Assembly: GCA_036337015.1 (NCBI GenBank)
Contig: JAYZEZ010000008.1
Span: 124,001 to 188,000 of the forward strand
DNA: 64,000 nucleotides
Reading direction: 5' to 3'
Source: Casp-alpha2 sp036337015
GTDB taxonomy: Bacteria; Pseudomonadota; Alphaproteobacteria; Rhodospirillales; Casp-alpha2
Positions 43,063 to 52,402 of this stretch are shown piece by piece (positions within the stretch are counted from its first letter, which is position 1; every line of letters starts with the position of its first letter). The notes under the pieces were generated by a model. It saw nothing but the letters and a program-made list of their open reading frames with translations, searched no databases and was not told the DNA's origin. A program made the position numbers and the translations under genes.

Positions 43063-45049
43063 AATAGGACACTTTGCTCTAATCTTGGCTTTAATGATCG
43101 CTACTGTACAGTCCATCTTACCTTTAATTGGTGCGAGCCTTGATAGGAATGACTGGATGGATGTTGCTAAACCAGCATCTCTTATGCAATTTTTAATGGT
43201 GGCAATATCTTTTGGATGCCTGACACATTTGTACCTGTCATCAGATTTCTCAGTCCTTAATGTTGTACAGAATTCTCATACTGAAAAACCATTAATATAC
43301 AAAATAGCTGGCGTGTGGGCCAACCATGAAGGCTCATTGCTATTATGGGTACTTATCCTAGCTTTGTATGGAGCCACCCTAGGCGCCTTTGGAACAAACC
43401 TCCCTCCCTCTCTAAAAGCCCGCGCACTAAGTGTACAAGCTATTATAGCAGTAGGATTTTATTTGTTTATGATCCTAACTTCAAACCCATTTGAGCGGGT
43501 GGTTGTGCCACCAATAAATGGGCAGGATCTTAACCCTTTATTACAAGACCCTGGCCTCGCTATTCATCCTCCTATGCTATATTTGGGCTATGTTGGCTTT
43601 TCAATGGCGTTTTCATTCGCAATTGCCGCTCTGATTGAGGGGCGAGTTGATGCGGCTTGGGCTCGCTGGGTTCGTCCATGGACACTTGCAGCTTGGTGCT
43701 TCCTTACAGCTGGTGTCGCACTTGGATCTTGGTGGGCATATTATGAATTAGGCTGGGGAGGATGGTGGTTCTGGGACCCAGTAGAGAATGCTTCATTCAT
43801 GCCTTGGCTAGCAGGAACTGCATTATTACATTCCTCTTCCGTTGTAGAAAAACGTGACACCTTAAAAGGGTGGACAATATTACTTGCGATAATCACATTT
43901 TCTCTTAGCCTTTTAGGCACTTTTTTAGTTCGTTCAGGTGTATTAACTTCGGTCCATACTTTTGCCTCAGATCCAGAACGAGGTGTTTTTATTCTAGCTC
44001 TTCTAGTGGTTGTCATTGGTGGATCTTTAGCTTTGTACGCATGGCGAGCCCCTAAGTTGGTCAGTACAGGAATTTTTCAACCGATTTCTAGAGAAGGGGC
44101 GCTGTTACTAAATAACTTAATTATGGCTACAGCTACTGCTGCTGTTTTGCTTGGTACTCTATATCCTTTATTAATTGATGCAATGGGTGGTGAAAAAATT
44201 TCTGTTGGTCCTCCATTCTTTAATTCAGTCTTTATTCCATTGATGATACCAATGATTGCTGCCATGGCTTTTGGTCCATTGCTATCCTGGAAGCGGGCTG
44301 ACATTCGGCCTGCTATGGCCCGTCTATGGGTAGCTATAGGTGTTACTTTCCTTACCATGCTAATAGCTGTTTTTTTATTTGAAGATGGTCCACTTATAGG
44401 AGTTATAGGAATTGGACTTGCCGCTTGGTTATTTACTGGAACGCTAGTCGAACTATTTGTTCGTATACGCCTTTTTCAGATACCGTTAATAATGAGTTTA
44501 AAGCGACTAATTCGCACACCTCGTTCATCTTGGGGAATGACACTGGGTCACTTGGGTCTTGCCATAGCTATTGCTGGAATGACTGGAGCTGGAGCTTGGC
44601 GTGTAGAAAGCATACAGACTATGAAACCAAATGAGTTTATTACAGTTGCCGGTTATAGTTTCACATTTCAAGGCGCTCATAAAGGAAAAGGGCCTAATTA
44701 TTCTTTTGTACGAGGAATATTTGATGTTTCACAAGAAAGTCAAAAAGTAGCAATACTCGCCCCAGAAAAACGTACCTATAATGTATCAAAACGAACGACA
44801 ACTGAAGCTGCTATTCATTCAATGTTCCTTGGCGACCTTTACGCAGTTATTGGAGAAGAGTCCTCTTCTTCAGGAACATATGTAACCCGCATATATTATA
44901 ATCCACTAGTTATATGGATGTGGATTGGTGTAATCATAATGGTTGGAGGTGGGGTTCTTAGTTTAACTGACCGTCGATATCGTATCGGCACTCCTGCCGG
45001 ACGTATAATTAACAGGCTTAATCGTAAAGCAAAATATCTGAAAGCTTGA
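43052..45049 (+). CDS. ccmF: Cytochrome c haem lyase subunit CcmF
   Basis: Large polytopic subunit of the haem lyase that joins haem b to the apocytochrome CXXCH. It is 665 residues with about 15 membrane helices and the WWD domain GWGGWWFWDPVENASFMPWL (about 234-253), plus nearby GVWANHEGSLLLW and HPPMLYLGYVG. A periplasmic C-terminal domain precedes the last helix. It overlaps ccmE by 11 bases and is followed after 4 bases by ccmG. Confidence 0.97.
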   Translation: MTAEIGHFALILALMIATVQSILPLIGASLDRNDWMDVAKPASLMQFLMVAISFGCLTHLYLSSDFSVLNVVQNSHTEKPLIYKIAGVWANHEGSLLLWVLILALYGATLGAFGTNLPPSLKARALSVQAIIAVGFYLFMILTSNPFERVVVPPINGQDLNPLLQDPGLAIHPPMLYLGYVGFSMAFSFAIAALIEGRVDAAWARWVRPWTLAAWCFLTAGVALGSWWAYYELGWGGWWFWDPVENASFMPWLAGTALLHSSSVVEKRDTLKGWTILLAIITFSLSLLGTFLVRSGVLTSVHTFASDPERGVFILALLVVVIGGSLALYAWRAPKLVSTGIFQPISREGALLLNNLIMATATAAVLLGTLYPLLIDAMGGEKISVGPPFFNSVFIPLMIPMIAAMAFGPLLSWKRADIRPAMARLWVAIGVTFLTMLIAVFLFEDGPLIGVIGIGLAAWLFTGTLVELFVRIRLFQIPLIMSLKRLIRTPRSSWGMTLGHLGLAIAIAGMTGAGAWRVESIQTMKPNEFITVAGYSFTFQGAHKGKGPNYSFVRGIFDVSQESQKVAILAPEKRTYNVSKRTTTEAAIHSMFLGDLYAVIGEESSSSGTYVTRIYYNPLVIWMWIGVIIMVGGGVLSLTDRRYRIGTPAGRIINRLNRKAKYLKA

Positions 45050-45062
45050 GGGAGTGGTAGCT

Positions 45063-45602
45063 TTGCAGAATCGTATTATATACATTCTTCCTTTGACTAT
45101 TTTCATGATCTTAGCAATTTACTTTGCTATTGGGCTAACCAAAGATCCGAGCGTATTACCCTCTGTATTGATTAATAAACCGGTCCCAGAATTTAACTTA
45201 CCCCCTATAGAGGGTAGATCTGGTAAAGGATTTTCAAGTAATGATCTCAGAAAAAATGGCGTTTCTGTAATAAATGTTTTTGCATCTTGGTGCTTGCCTT
45301 GCCGTACTGAACATGAAGTCATTATTAAACTTGCCAAAATGAATATCGCCAAGGTTTATGGTCTAAATTATAAAGATGATACGAAAGCTGTACTAAGGTG
45401 GTTAAAAGAACTGGGCGATCCCTATACCACCATCGGCGTGGACCCTAAAGGTCGTACAGCCATCTATTTTGGGGTTTATGGTATTCCTGAGACCTTCATC
45501 ATAGATGATACTGGAACTATCCGTTACAAACATGTCGGTCCAATCTCACAGAAAATTCTCAACTCCACTATCGTGCCCATTATAAAAAAATTAAGCCTAT
45601 GA
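45063..45602 (+). CDS. ccmG: Thiol:disulfide interchange protein CcmG (DsbE)
   Basis: Membrane-anchored periplasmic thioredoxin-fold reductant for apocytochrome c. The N-terminal anchor (IYILPLTIFMILAIYFAIGL) precedes a thioredoxin domain with active site ASWCLPCRTEH and the GVYGIPETFIID cis-Pro segment. Start TTG 45063 lies 8 bases after GAGGGAG; GTG at 45054 is the alternative. It overlaps ccmH by 4 bases. Confidence 0.95.
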   Translation: MQNRIIYILPLTIFMILAIYFAIGLTKDPSVLPSVLINKPVPEFNLPPIEGRSGKGFSSNDLRKNGVSVINVFASWCLPCRTEHEVIIKLAKMNIAKVYGLNYKDDTKAVLRWLKELGDPYTTIGVDPKGRTAIYFGVYGIPETFIIDDTGTIRYKHVGPISQKILNSTIVPIIKKLSL

Positions 45603-46093
45603 ACAAGGTTATCAATATTGGACTTTATTTAGTTTTTTTTAATTTAATCTCAATTTGGGCTTATCCAACGCTTGCCGTAGACCCAAGTGAAATCTTAGCA
45701 GACCCAGTACTAGAATCCCGTGCTCGAGAAATTTCTAAAGGACTAAGATGCCTAGTCTGCCAAAATCAATCAATTGATGATTCTGACGCTGATCTAGCTA
45801 AAGATTTACGTCTCTTAGTACGTGAACGATTATCTGCTGGCGATAGTGACAAGAGAGTGATCCAATTTGTGGTTTCCCGGTATGGAGACTTTGTATTAAT
45901 GAAACCGCCTTTCAAGTTGTCAACAATAGTCCTCTGGCTGGGGCCATTAGTATTAATTTTTGGAGGACTAATAACAATTGGCATATTTTTCAGACGTCGT
46001 TCAGTAGCAAATTTTAAAAATCAGCAATCTAAACCTTTAAGCAAAGATGAAAAGCGCCGACTAAATGAAATACTTAAAGGTGAAAATTTATGA
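45599..46093 (+). CDS. ccmH: Cytochrome c maturation protein CcmH
   Basis: Thiol-redox part of the haem lyase. The 164-residue protein has a signal/anchor N-terminus, the LRCLVCQNQSIDDSDADLA motif with the CxxC, and a second membrane helix (TIVLWLGPLVLIFGGLITIG). This is the short CcmH form; the TPR part is separate as CcmI, next in the operon. It overlaps both neighbours by 4 bases. Confidence 0.96.
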   Translation: MNKVINIGLYLVFFNLISIWAYPTLAVDPSEILADPVLESRAREISKGLRCLVCQNQSIDDSDADLAKDLRLLVRERLSAGDSDKRVIQFVVSRYGDFVLMKPPFKLSTIVLWLGPLVLIFGGLITIGIFFRRRSVANFKNQQSKPLSKDEKRRLNEILKGENL

Positions 46094-47262
46094 CAGCCCT
46101 CTGGCTATTAGTTACCTTAATGATAATAGTTACCGTTATAATTATTGGGATTCCATTAATTAAACGCCAATCTCGTCACAAGACACATAGAGCTGATTAC
46201 GACATTACAATTTATGAAGATCAATTAGTTGAAATTGAGCGAGACATTGAACGTGGAATTATAAATAAAGCCGAGGGAAAGGCGTCTAGAATAGAAATTC
46301 AACGCCGTATTTTGAAGGCTGTTGAAATAAATCGCACTAGTGGAGAACTATCCCAAACTCGTAGCCCATATCTCCTAGGACTAATTGTATTATTTATGTT
46401 AACAGGAACCTTTGGCCTTTATGCTTTAAAGGGTTCTCCAGAATTACCAAATCGACCTTATGCAAACCGAAATATTAGTGCTGAAATTGAGGCACGAAAA
46501 GGTCGCCTTGGGAAAAGTGAAGTCTTAGAGCTCGTTTCACGTATATTAGTTAATTTAGAAAATAACCCTAGCGACTTGAGAGGTTGGCTTCTTCTAGGTC
46601 GGACCTATATGACTTTGAATGATTTTCAGAATGCATTTAATGCTTTTAGCCGAGCAATGGAACTTAACAAAAACAATCCAGATATAATTGCAGAATATGC
46701 CGAAGCAATGATCATGGCTGAAGATGGGGAAGTATCTATTAAAGCAAAGAATTTATATACAGAATTACTTATAGTTGACCCACTCAATCCAAAAGCAAGG
46801 TATTATCTTGGCCTCGCAAAAGCACAAAAAAATAACCTTAAAGGCGCAATACAGGACTGGGTAGATCTTATAAAATTGTCAGAACCTAATGCTCCATGGA
46901 TGAAACTCGTTAAAGAGCAAATAGAGAGTATTGCTTCAAAATTAGGAATTAATTCAGGATCTATAAGACCTTCTTCTCAGGCCTTAAAACTTTTTGCAAG
47001 ACAAGTCATAACGAAACCAAGCATGTCAAAAAACTTGCCATCAGGACCAAGTGCAGAAGAAATTAAAGAAGCTGAGAAAATGTCCTCAGAAGATCGTCAG
47101 AAAATGATTAAATCTATGGTGCAACGTTTAGCAGACCGATTAGAAAAAAATCCAGAAGACCTTTCCGGTTGGCAACGTCTTTCATGGGCTTATGAGGTCT
47201 TAGGCGAGAAAGAAAAAGCCGAAATTGCCCGATCGCGTGCTAATTTACTGGAAAACCAATGA
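46090..47262 (+). CDS. ccmI: Cytochrome c maturation TPR protein CcmI (CycH)
   Basis: Apocytochrome-binding chaperone. The 390-residue protein has two N-terminal helices (ALWLLVTLMIIVTVIIIGIP and YLLGLIVLFMLTGTFGLY) separated by a cytoplasmic loop, as in CycH, then periplasmic TPRs (LRGWLLLGRTYMTLNDF..., NPEDLSGWQRLSWAYEVLGE). It overlaps ccmH and the following GT41 gene by 4 bases each, so the operon continues beyond cytochrome assembly. Confidence 0.93.
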   Translation: MTALWLLVTLMIIVTVIIIGIPLIKRQSRHKTHRADYDITIYEDQLVEIERDIERGIINKAEGKASRIEIQRRILKAVEINRTSGELSQTRSPYLLGLIVLFMLTGTFGLYALKGSPELPNRPYANRNISAEIEARKGRLGKSEVLELVSRILVNLENNPSDLRGWLLLGRTYMTLNDFQNAFNAFSRAMELNKNNPDIIAEYAEAMIMAEDGEVSIKAKNLYTELLIVDPLNPKARYYLGLAKAQKNNLKGAIQDWVDLIKLSEPNAPWMKLVKEQIESIASKLGINSGSIRPSSQALKLFARQVITKPSMSKNLPSGPSAEEIKEAEKMSSEDRQKMIKSMVQRLADRLEKNPEDLSGWQRLSWAYEVLGEKEKAEIARSRANLLENQ

Positions 47263-49055
47263 AAAAGGTGAAAAAAACTCCTCATGAAAAACAAATCCTA
47301 ACTAATAAAAAAGCAGTACTTCTTGCAATACAATATCAAAATTCTGGAAATGTAGATGCTGCCAAAAAAATATACCAAAAAATTATAGAATCCGATCCTA
47401 ATGAACCCTTTGCTCTTCATCTTTTGGGTATCATAGCTTATCAAGAAGCAGAATATGAAAAGTCTGTTAAATTAATCAAAAAAGCTTTGATAACACAGCC
47501 TAACAATGCAGAAGCATACAGTAATCTTGGTGCAGCCCTTCAAGCTATAGGAAATTTAAGAGATGCTATAGATTGCTTCTATAAGGCTACAGAAATTGCT
47601 CCAGATTTAGCTCAATCACATGTTAACCTTGGTGCAGCTCTCCAAGCCTCAGGGAATCCTGAGAAGTCTATTTCTAGTTGTCGAAAAGCACTCAATATCT
47701 CACCAAACGATGTTGGAGCACATAACAACTTAGGTCTTGCTCTCCAAGATTTAGGAATGCTAGACGAAGCTATAGAAAGTTACAAAAAAGCTATTGAAAT
47801 TAAACCTGATTTTACTGCTGCTGGAAGAAATCTTCTATACGTTTTACTTAATGTTCCAGGGCTCTCAACTGAAGAGCTTTTTGCAGAACACTTACGTTTT
47901 GCTAAAATTCAAATGCAGAACATTAATCAACAGTTTAATTCATTTTCTAATACTACTGAACCAGGCCGTAAGCTCCGAATAGGATATCTGTCATCGGATT
48001 TTCACAACCATCCTGTTGGACTAAATTTAATACCTCTGATTTGTTTTCACAACAGAGATAAATATGAAATTTACTGCTATTCTAATGTCCCAAGACAAGA
48101 CGAAATAACAGATATGTTCCGGTCACATTCTGATTACTGGCGTGAGATTAATGGAAAAAAAGATTTAGAAGTTGCGAGATTAATTCAAGAAGACACAATT
48201 GATATTTTGGTTAATCTTGCGGGTCGTTTTGATGGCAATAGGCCACTTGTCAGCGCTCATAGAGCTGCACCGATTCAAGTAAGTTTTCATGATGGGGCAA
48301 CCAGTGGTTTCACAGAAATGGATTTCTGGCTAACTGATCACTACTTGCATCCCCCTAATACTGAGGAATTATTTACGGAGAAATTATACCGACTGCCAGT
48401 TTTATACCAATTCTTTCCAATCAAAGATGCTCCCCTAGTTGGACCATTGCCAGCTAAAGAAAAAGGCATTCTTACCTTTGGATCTTTTAATAATCCCTCA
48501 AAAATAAACAACGAGGTAATTTCTTTATGGTCGGAAATCCTAAAAAGCTACACCAACTCACGGTTGTTATTAAAATATAAAAATTTATATAGTCAGGTTT
48601 CATTGCAAGAAAAAATAAGAAATAGTTTTTCCCAACACAAAATTGATTCCAGCCGAATTATGTTTGATGTTTCAGATGATAAAATCACAGAGCATCTGGA
48701 CCGCTATAATGATGTTGATATCACGTTAGACCCATTTCCGTTTAACGGAGCAACAACAACTTACCAATCATTATTCATGGGGGTTCCTGTAATTTCACTA
48801 GTTGGAAAAACGTTTATTAGTCGAGCTGCTGGTTCAATACTAAGTAATATAGGTCAAAACAACCTTGCCGTTAATACGCCCGATGACTATATAAAAGTTG
48901 CGCTTAAATTAGCAGGGAACTTACCCCGGTTGGTTTCTCTTAGAAAAAATCTTCGAAATAATATTTTAGCTTCTCCAATTTGCAATGCGGTAGATTACAC
49001 TATGAGTATTGAAAAGGCGTATCAAATGATGTGGCAAAAATATCCTAAAAATTAA
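47259..49055 (+). CDS. TPR plus GT41 (SPINDLY/O-GlcNAc-transferase-like) glycosyltransferase
   Basis: A 598-residue protein. About 30-200 are six or so TPR units (e.g. AEAYSNLGAALQAIGNLRDA), then a GT41 catalytic domain from about 235: LRIGYLSSDFHNHPVGLNL contains the conserved His, with ILVNLAGRFDGNRP, APIQVSFHDGATSGF and DPFPFNGATTTYQSL following. GT41 enzymes transfer GlcNAc (OGT) or fucose (SPY) to Ser/Thr of proteins; bacterial members are common but mostly uncharacterised. It overlaps ccmI by 4 bases, so is translated with the ccm operon. No signal peptide; cytoplasmic. The donor sugar and target cannot be read. Confidence 0.9.
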   Translation: MKKVKKTPHEKQILTNKKAVLLAIQYQNSGNVDAAKKIYQKIIESDPNEPFALHLLGIIAYQEAEYEKSVKLIKKALITQPNNAEAYSNLGAALQAIGNLRDAIDCFYKATEIAPDLAQSHVNLGAALQASGNPEKSISSCRKALNISPNDVGAHNNLGLALQDLGMLDEAIESYKKAIEIKPDFTAAGRNLLYVLLNVPGLSTEELFAEHLRFAKIQMQNINQQFNSFSNTTEPGRKLRIGYLSSDFHNHPVGLNLIPLICFHNRDKYEIYCYSNVPRQDEITDMFRSHSDYWREINGKKDLEVARLIQEDTIDILVNLAGRFDGNRPLVSAHRAAPIQVSFHDGATSGFTEMDFWLTDHYLHPPNTEELFTEKLYRLPVLYQFFPIKDAPLVGPLPAKEKGILTFGSFNNPSKINNEVISLWSEILKSYTNSRLLLKYKNLYSQVSLQEKIRNSFSQHKIDSSRIMFDVSDDKITEHLDRYNDVDITLDPFPFNGATTTYQSLFMGVPVISLVGKTFISRAAGSILSNIGQNNLAVNTPDDYIKVALKLAGNLPRLVSLRKNLRNNILASPICNAVDYTMSIEKAYQMMWQKYPKN

Positions 49056-49115
49056 AACTCATTTTCCAAGCCATTCGCATAGGATAAGAAAAGTAAGCAT
49101 AAAAGGATATTTTTT

Positions 49116-50309
49116 ATGGAAAATTTTAAGACCATAGATGATTTAGAAGTAGCTAATAAGCGAATTCTCTTAAGACTTGACCTAAATGTCCCTATGAAAA
49201 ATGGCCGCATTACTGATGCTACCCGTATTGAGCGGTCTATAAAAACGATCAAAGAGTTAACTGATGCTGGGGCATCTGTAATCATCATTTCACATTTTGG
49301 GAGACCAAATGGCACAGTAGTGCCTGAATTATCATTAAAACCCGTAGTAGCAGAGTTAGCCAAGGCCTTGAACTGTGAAGTTGCATTTGCCACAGACTGT
49401 ATCGGTGCAGAAGCAGAAAAAGCTGCAAAAGAAGTTACACCAGGTAATGTTGTAATGCTTGAAAACTTGCGTTTTCACTCAAAAGAAGAAGTTAACGATA
49501 TAGAATTTGCAGGACAATTAGCCGAGTTAGCAAATATTTTTATTAACGATGCTTTTTCATGCTCTCACCGTGCACATGCTTCAACTGAAGCAATCGCCCG
49601 CCTGCTCCCTAGTGCGGCAGGACGTCTCATGCAAGCAGAGCTTAGTGCTTTATCTAAAGCACTTGAAAATCCTATGCGACCTGTATTAGCGATAGTTGGT
49701 GGTTCAAAAATATCAACAAAAATGAACGTCCTTGGTCATCTTGTAACTCTAGTTGACCAACTAATAATTTGCGGTGGAATGGCAAACACTTTTTTAAAAG
49801 CCCAAGGTGTTGATATTGGAAAATCGTTATGTGAAATAGATATGACTTCAGCCTCTCTAGAAATTATGGGTAAAGCAGTCGCTGCTGGTTGCGAAGTTGT
49901 ACTCCCAATAGATGCTGTAGTTGCCAAAGAGTTTGTGGAAGGAACATCGTCGGAAACTGTGCTACTTGACTCGATACATCCAGATTCAATGATATTAGAT
50001 ATTGGCCCAGCTTCAACAGCCGACCTAAAAGCACGCTTTGCTAATTGCAAAACCCTTCTCTGGAATGGTCCTTTAGGTGCATTTGAAATTAAACCTTTCG
50101 ATAATGCAACAAACGTATTAGCTCATGAAGTCTCAAGGCTAACTAATGAAGAAAAAATAATTAGTATCGCGGGTGGCGGCGATACCATAGCAGCACTTGC
50201 TAATGCAGGTGTTCAAAACGAATTCAGTTATGTATCCACGGCGGGTGGTGCTTTTTTAGAATGGCTTGAAGGCAAGGAACTTCCGGGTGTAGCAGCAATA
50301 ATGTCCTAG
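49116..50309 (+). CDS. pgk: Phosphoglycerate kinase
   Basis: Glycolytic/gluconeogenic interconversion of 1,3-bisphosphoglycerate and 3-phosphoglycerate. The 397-residue protein has RLDLNVPMKNGRITDATRI, SHFGRPNG, NDAFSCSHRAHAST and the nucleotide-binding GGGDTIAAL and STAGGAFLEWLEG. The GxG motif IVGGSKISTK is normal. It begins 60 bases after the GT41 stop, with AAAAGGA ahead of the ATG, and stands near the convergent chemoreceptor-like gene. Confidence 0.97.
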   Translation: MENFKTIDDLEVANKRILLRLDLNVPMKNGRITDATRIERSIKTIKELTDAGASVIIISHFGRPNGTVVPELSLKPVVAELAKALNCEVAFATDCIGAEAEKAAKEVTPGNVVMLENLRFHSKEEVNDIEFAGQLAELANIFINDAFSCSHRAHASTEAIARLLPSAAGRLMQAELSALSKALENPMRPVLAIVGGSKISTKMNVLGHLVTLVDQLIICGGMANTFLKAQGVDIGKSLCEIDMTSASLEIMGKAVAAGCEVVLPIDAVVAKEFVEGTSSETVLLDSIHPDSMILDIGPASTADLKARFANCKTLLWNGPLGAFEIKPFDNATNVLAHEVSRLTNEEKIISIAGGGDTIAALANAGVQNEFSYVSTAGGAFLEWLEGKELPGVAAIMS

Positions 50310-50344
50310 GACTTTTCCATTGGTGATTTAGGCATTGCGTCTTT

Positions 50345-51943
50345 TTATTCTTCTTTTGTTTTTGTGTCATTTATATCGTCAACCACCTTAGAAGGTTCAA
50401 CCTTAGAAATTAATTTACCCAGTAGGTTCTGCAATCGTTCCGACTGATTCAAAAGCTTGGTAGTAGCCTCAATTGCTTGCTCAGATGCTGTTATTGCGAT
50501 TTCTCTTGCCAAACGAGTAACGTCAGCCATCTCTTGACGCAAATACAAAGAAATTTTTTCAGCTTGTTCAGTTGAAATACGAATTACATCAATACATTGG
50601 GCCGTGTCCAAATCAGTAATGCCTGAAGCATCAGCCATTACTATTTTTTCCTCATTTGAAAGAAAACCTAATTTATCTGAATTAGAACTTTGTGGCCCCA
50701 AACGAAGGGAAAGTAAATTAGTCTGGTCTCGAATAGATACAACTAATTTAATCAGTTCTTCGATCTGCTGTGTCGTGTTATCTAAGCCTTTAATTAGTGC
50801 ACCTGTACGTTCAACATCGTTAGCAGAGGCATTAACATACTGGCTAAAATTGGTTAATTCTTGGCGGGCTGATGAAAGCGCTCCATCAGATACGCTTGTA
50901 ATAATATCAGGCTCAGTAGATTTGGTAGGAGCTTTATTAGGAATAGATCCTTTCATTTCTTCTGATATATTAGTTTTAGAGAGCAACCCCTCAGGTATCA
51001 AACCTGAAGCTTCCGCCTTACTATATGGCTTTTCAAGAAGGTCTTTAGTTTCCAACAATTCTTGACGCACTTGAAAGAGATCTGTCAAAGTAATTTGCCA
51101 ATGATCTAAAGCTAAAGCAATTTCGCCTACTGGGCCAGAACTACGACGCGTTAACAGAGAATCAATTTTATTTATTTTTGCCAATTGACTAGCTGTAGAT
51201 GCCAATTGGTTCAAGGGAAGAGAAAATGAACGAATGGCCATCGAACCAACGAACGTTATTAAGACAAAAGTTAAAAAACCACCGCTGATTATAATGATTC
51301 GAAATACTAGCCGTGCAGAATCAAGATTCTCTCTCCTGGCGACTTGAAGTTCTTCAGAAAATAAAGATATGGCACTAGTTGGGAGAGAAAGATAAGAAAG
51401 CAAGTCATCAAATTGAACCGCTTGCCTAATAATACTTTGAGAATCTCGATTAAAGTTTTTGCCAGACTCAAGACCATTGGTATTATTGATTGACAATATC
51501 TTAGAAAATTCTTCGTCATATTGAGCAAGGCCATCGCGTATAGTATCCAAATGTTTTTGCTGACTTTGTATTACTTGCATCTGGGACAATTGGTTTAAAG
51601 CTTTGCTGACGCTAACAAGTTGATCATGAAATTCTTTTGCAAATGTCCGATTTTTAGTAATTAAATACGCTTTTTCTGCACTTCGAGCATTTGCAATTCT
51701 TAATTCCAGTTGGGTAGCTAGTTCTGTCACAAGGTCTGCTTCTAGTGCTTTGTCAGAGGCAACAAATAACCGATTCTCTGAAATCAGAACCAAGGCTGTA
51801 AAAATAGAAAAGGAAACTAGACCTGTTAAAATAAATATTTTTAAACGGGCACTTGTACCCATATCGCCTAAAAAAGTACGTTTAGGTGCCTGCACAGGTT
51901 GAAGATTCAAAAAATCATGGTTTAGATTGTCTTCTGTTTTCAT
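50345..51943 (-). CDS. Chemoreceptor-like membrane protein with degenerate signalling domain
   Basis: A 532-residue protein: TM1 about 35-55, a helical periplasmic sensor (CHASE3-like, about 60-215), TM2 about 216-241, a HAMP-like region to about 295, then coiled coil. The signalling hairpin tip, which in MCPs has a strict E-A-A-R-A-G core, here reads RDQTNLLSLRLGPQSSNS and is not recognisable, so CheW/CheA binding is doubtful. GAGGA lies 5 bases before the ATG 51943; a TTG 12 bases upstream is less likely. No che genes are nearby. A divergent or decayed receptor is inferred. Confidence 0.8.
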   Translation of the reverse strand: MKTEDNLNHDFLNLQPVQAPKRTFLGDMGTSARLKIFILTGLVSFSIFTALVLISENRLFVASDKALEADLVTELATQLELRIANARSAEKAYLITKNRTFAKEFHDQLVSVSKALNQLSQMQVIQSQQKHLDTIRDGLAQYDEEFSKILSINNTNGLESGKNFNRDSQSIIRQAVQFDDLLSYLSLPTSAISLFSEELQVARRENLDSARLVFRIIIISGGFLTFVLITFVGSMAIRSFSLPLNQLASTASQLAKINKIDSLLTRRSSGPVGEIALALDHWQITLTDLFQVRQELLETKDLLEKPYSKAEASGLIPEGLLSKTNISEEMKGSIPNKAPTKSTEPDIITSVSDGALSSARQELTNFSQYVNASANDVERTGALIKGLDNTTQQIEELIKLVVSIRDQTNLLSLRLGPQSSNSDKLGFLSNEEKIVMADASGITDLDTAQCIDVIRISTEQAEKISLYLRQEMADVTRLAREIAITASEQAIEATTKLLNQSERLQNLLGKLISKVEPSKVVDDINDTKTKEE

Positions 51944-52108
51944 CCGTATCCTCAATTAGCAACTTTTTTTCCACTAAACAGCTAAAAAGCAACAAAGTTA
52001 TTTATCACCTTGATTATATTTAATGAAATTTATTTTGAATTTCTTTAAATATTTTTTTGGTCTAAATATTTTGAGATTCCGTTAACCTTTGTAGATTAGA
52101 TTAATCTT

Positions 52109-52339
52109 ATGTCAGATGGAATTGGAAAAATCTATTCACAAATACAAACGGTGCAAAATCGCTCCAATGTATATAATTCTGAGTCAATTCAGGAAATACG
52201 TGCTCGCGCCAAAATCATGCAGCAAAAAACAACAGCATCAGAACGTGATAACCTAACTCGTCTCAATCAAGTTCTCAGAAACGAAAAACCACTAAAAGAT
52301 AATATGCCACGCGGTTACTACCTTAATATTTCAATTTAA
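52109..52339 (+). CDS. Small conserved-looking hypothetical protein
   Basis: A 76-residue, hydrophilic, largely helical protein without signal peptide, membrane segment or recognised domain (MSDGIGKIYSQIQTV...MPRGYYLNISI). The charged middle (IQEIRARAKIMQQKT) might coil. Supports for being real: ATG start, isolated frame in a region of opposite-strand and downstream genes, base composition like neighbours. It starts 165 bases upstream of the divergent chemoreceptor-like gene. Function unknown. Confidence 0.6.
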   Translation: MSDGIGKIYSQIQTVQNRSNVYNSESIQEIRARAKIMQQKTTASERDNLTRLNQVLRNEKPLKDNMPRGYYLNISI

Positions 52340-52402
52340 ATTGCTAATTTAAATTCCTGTTGAATTTATTTTAAACAAACCAAAGCTCACACGGAGGTCT
52401 AT

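Noticed and set aside
50310..50344. GTCCTAGGAC palindrome at the end of pgk as a terminator
   Set aside because: It has no loop and only overlaps the stop codon; coincidental 10-bp palindrome.
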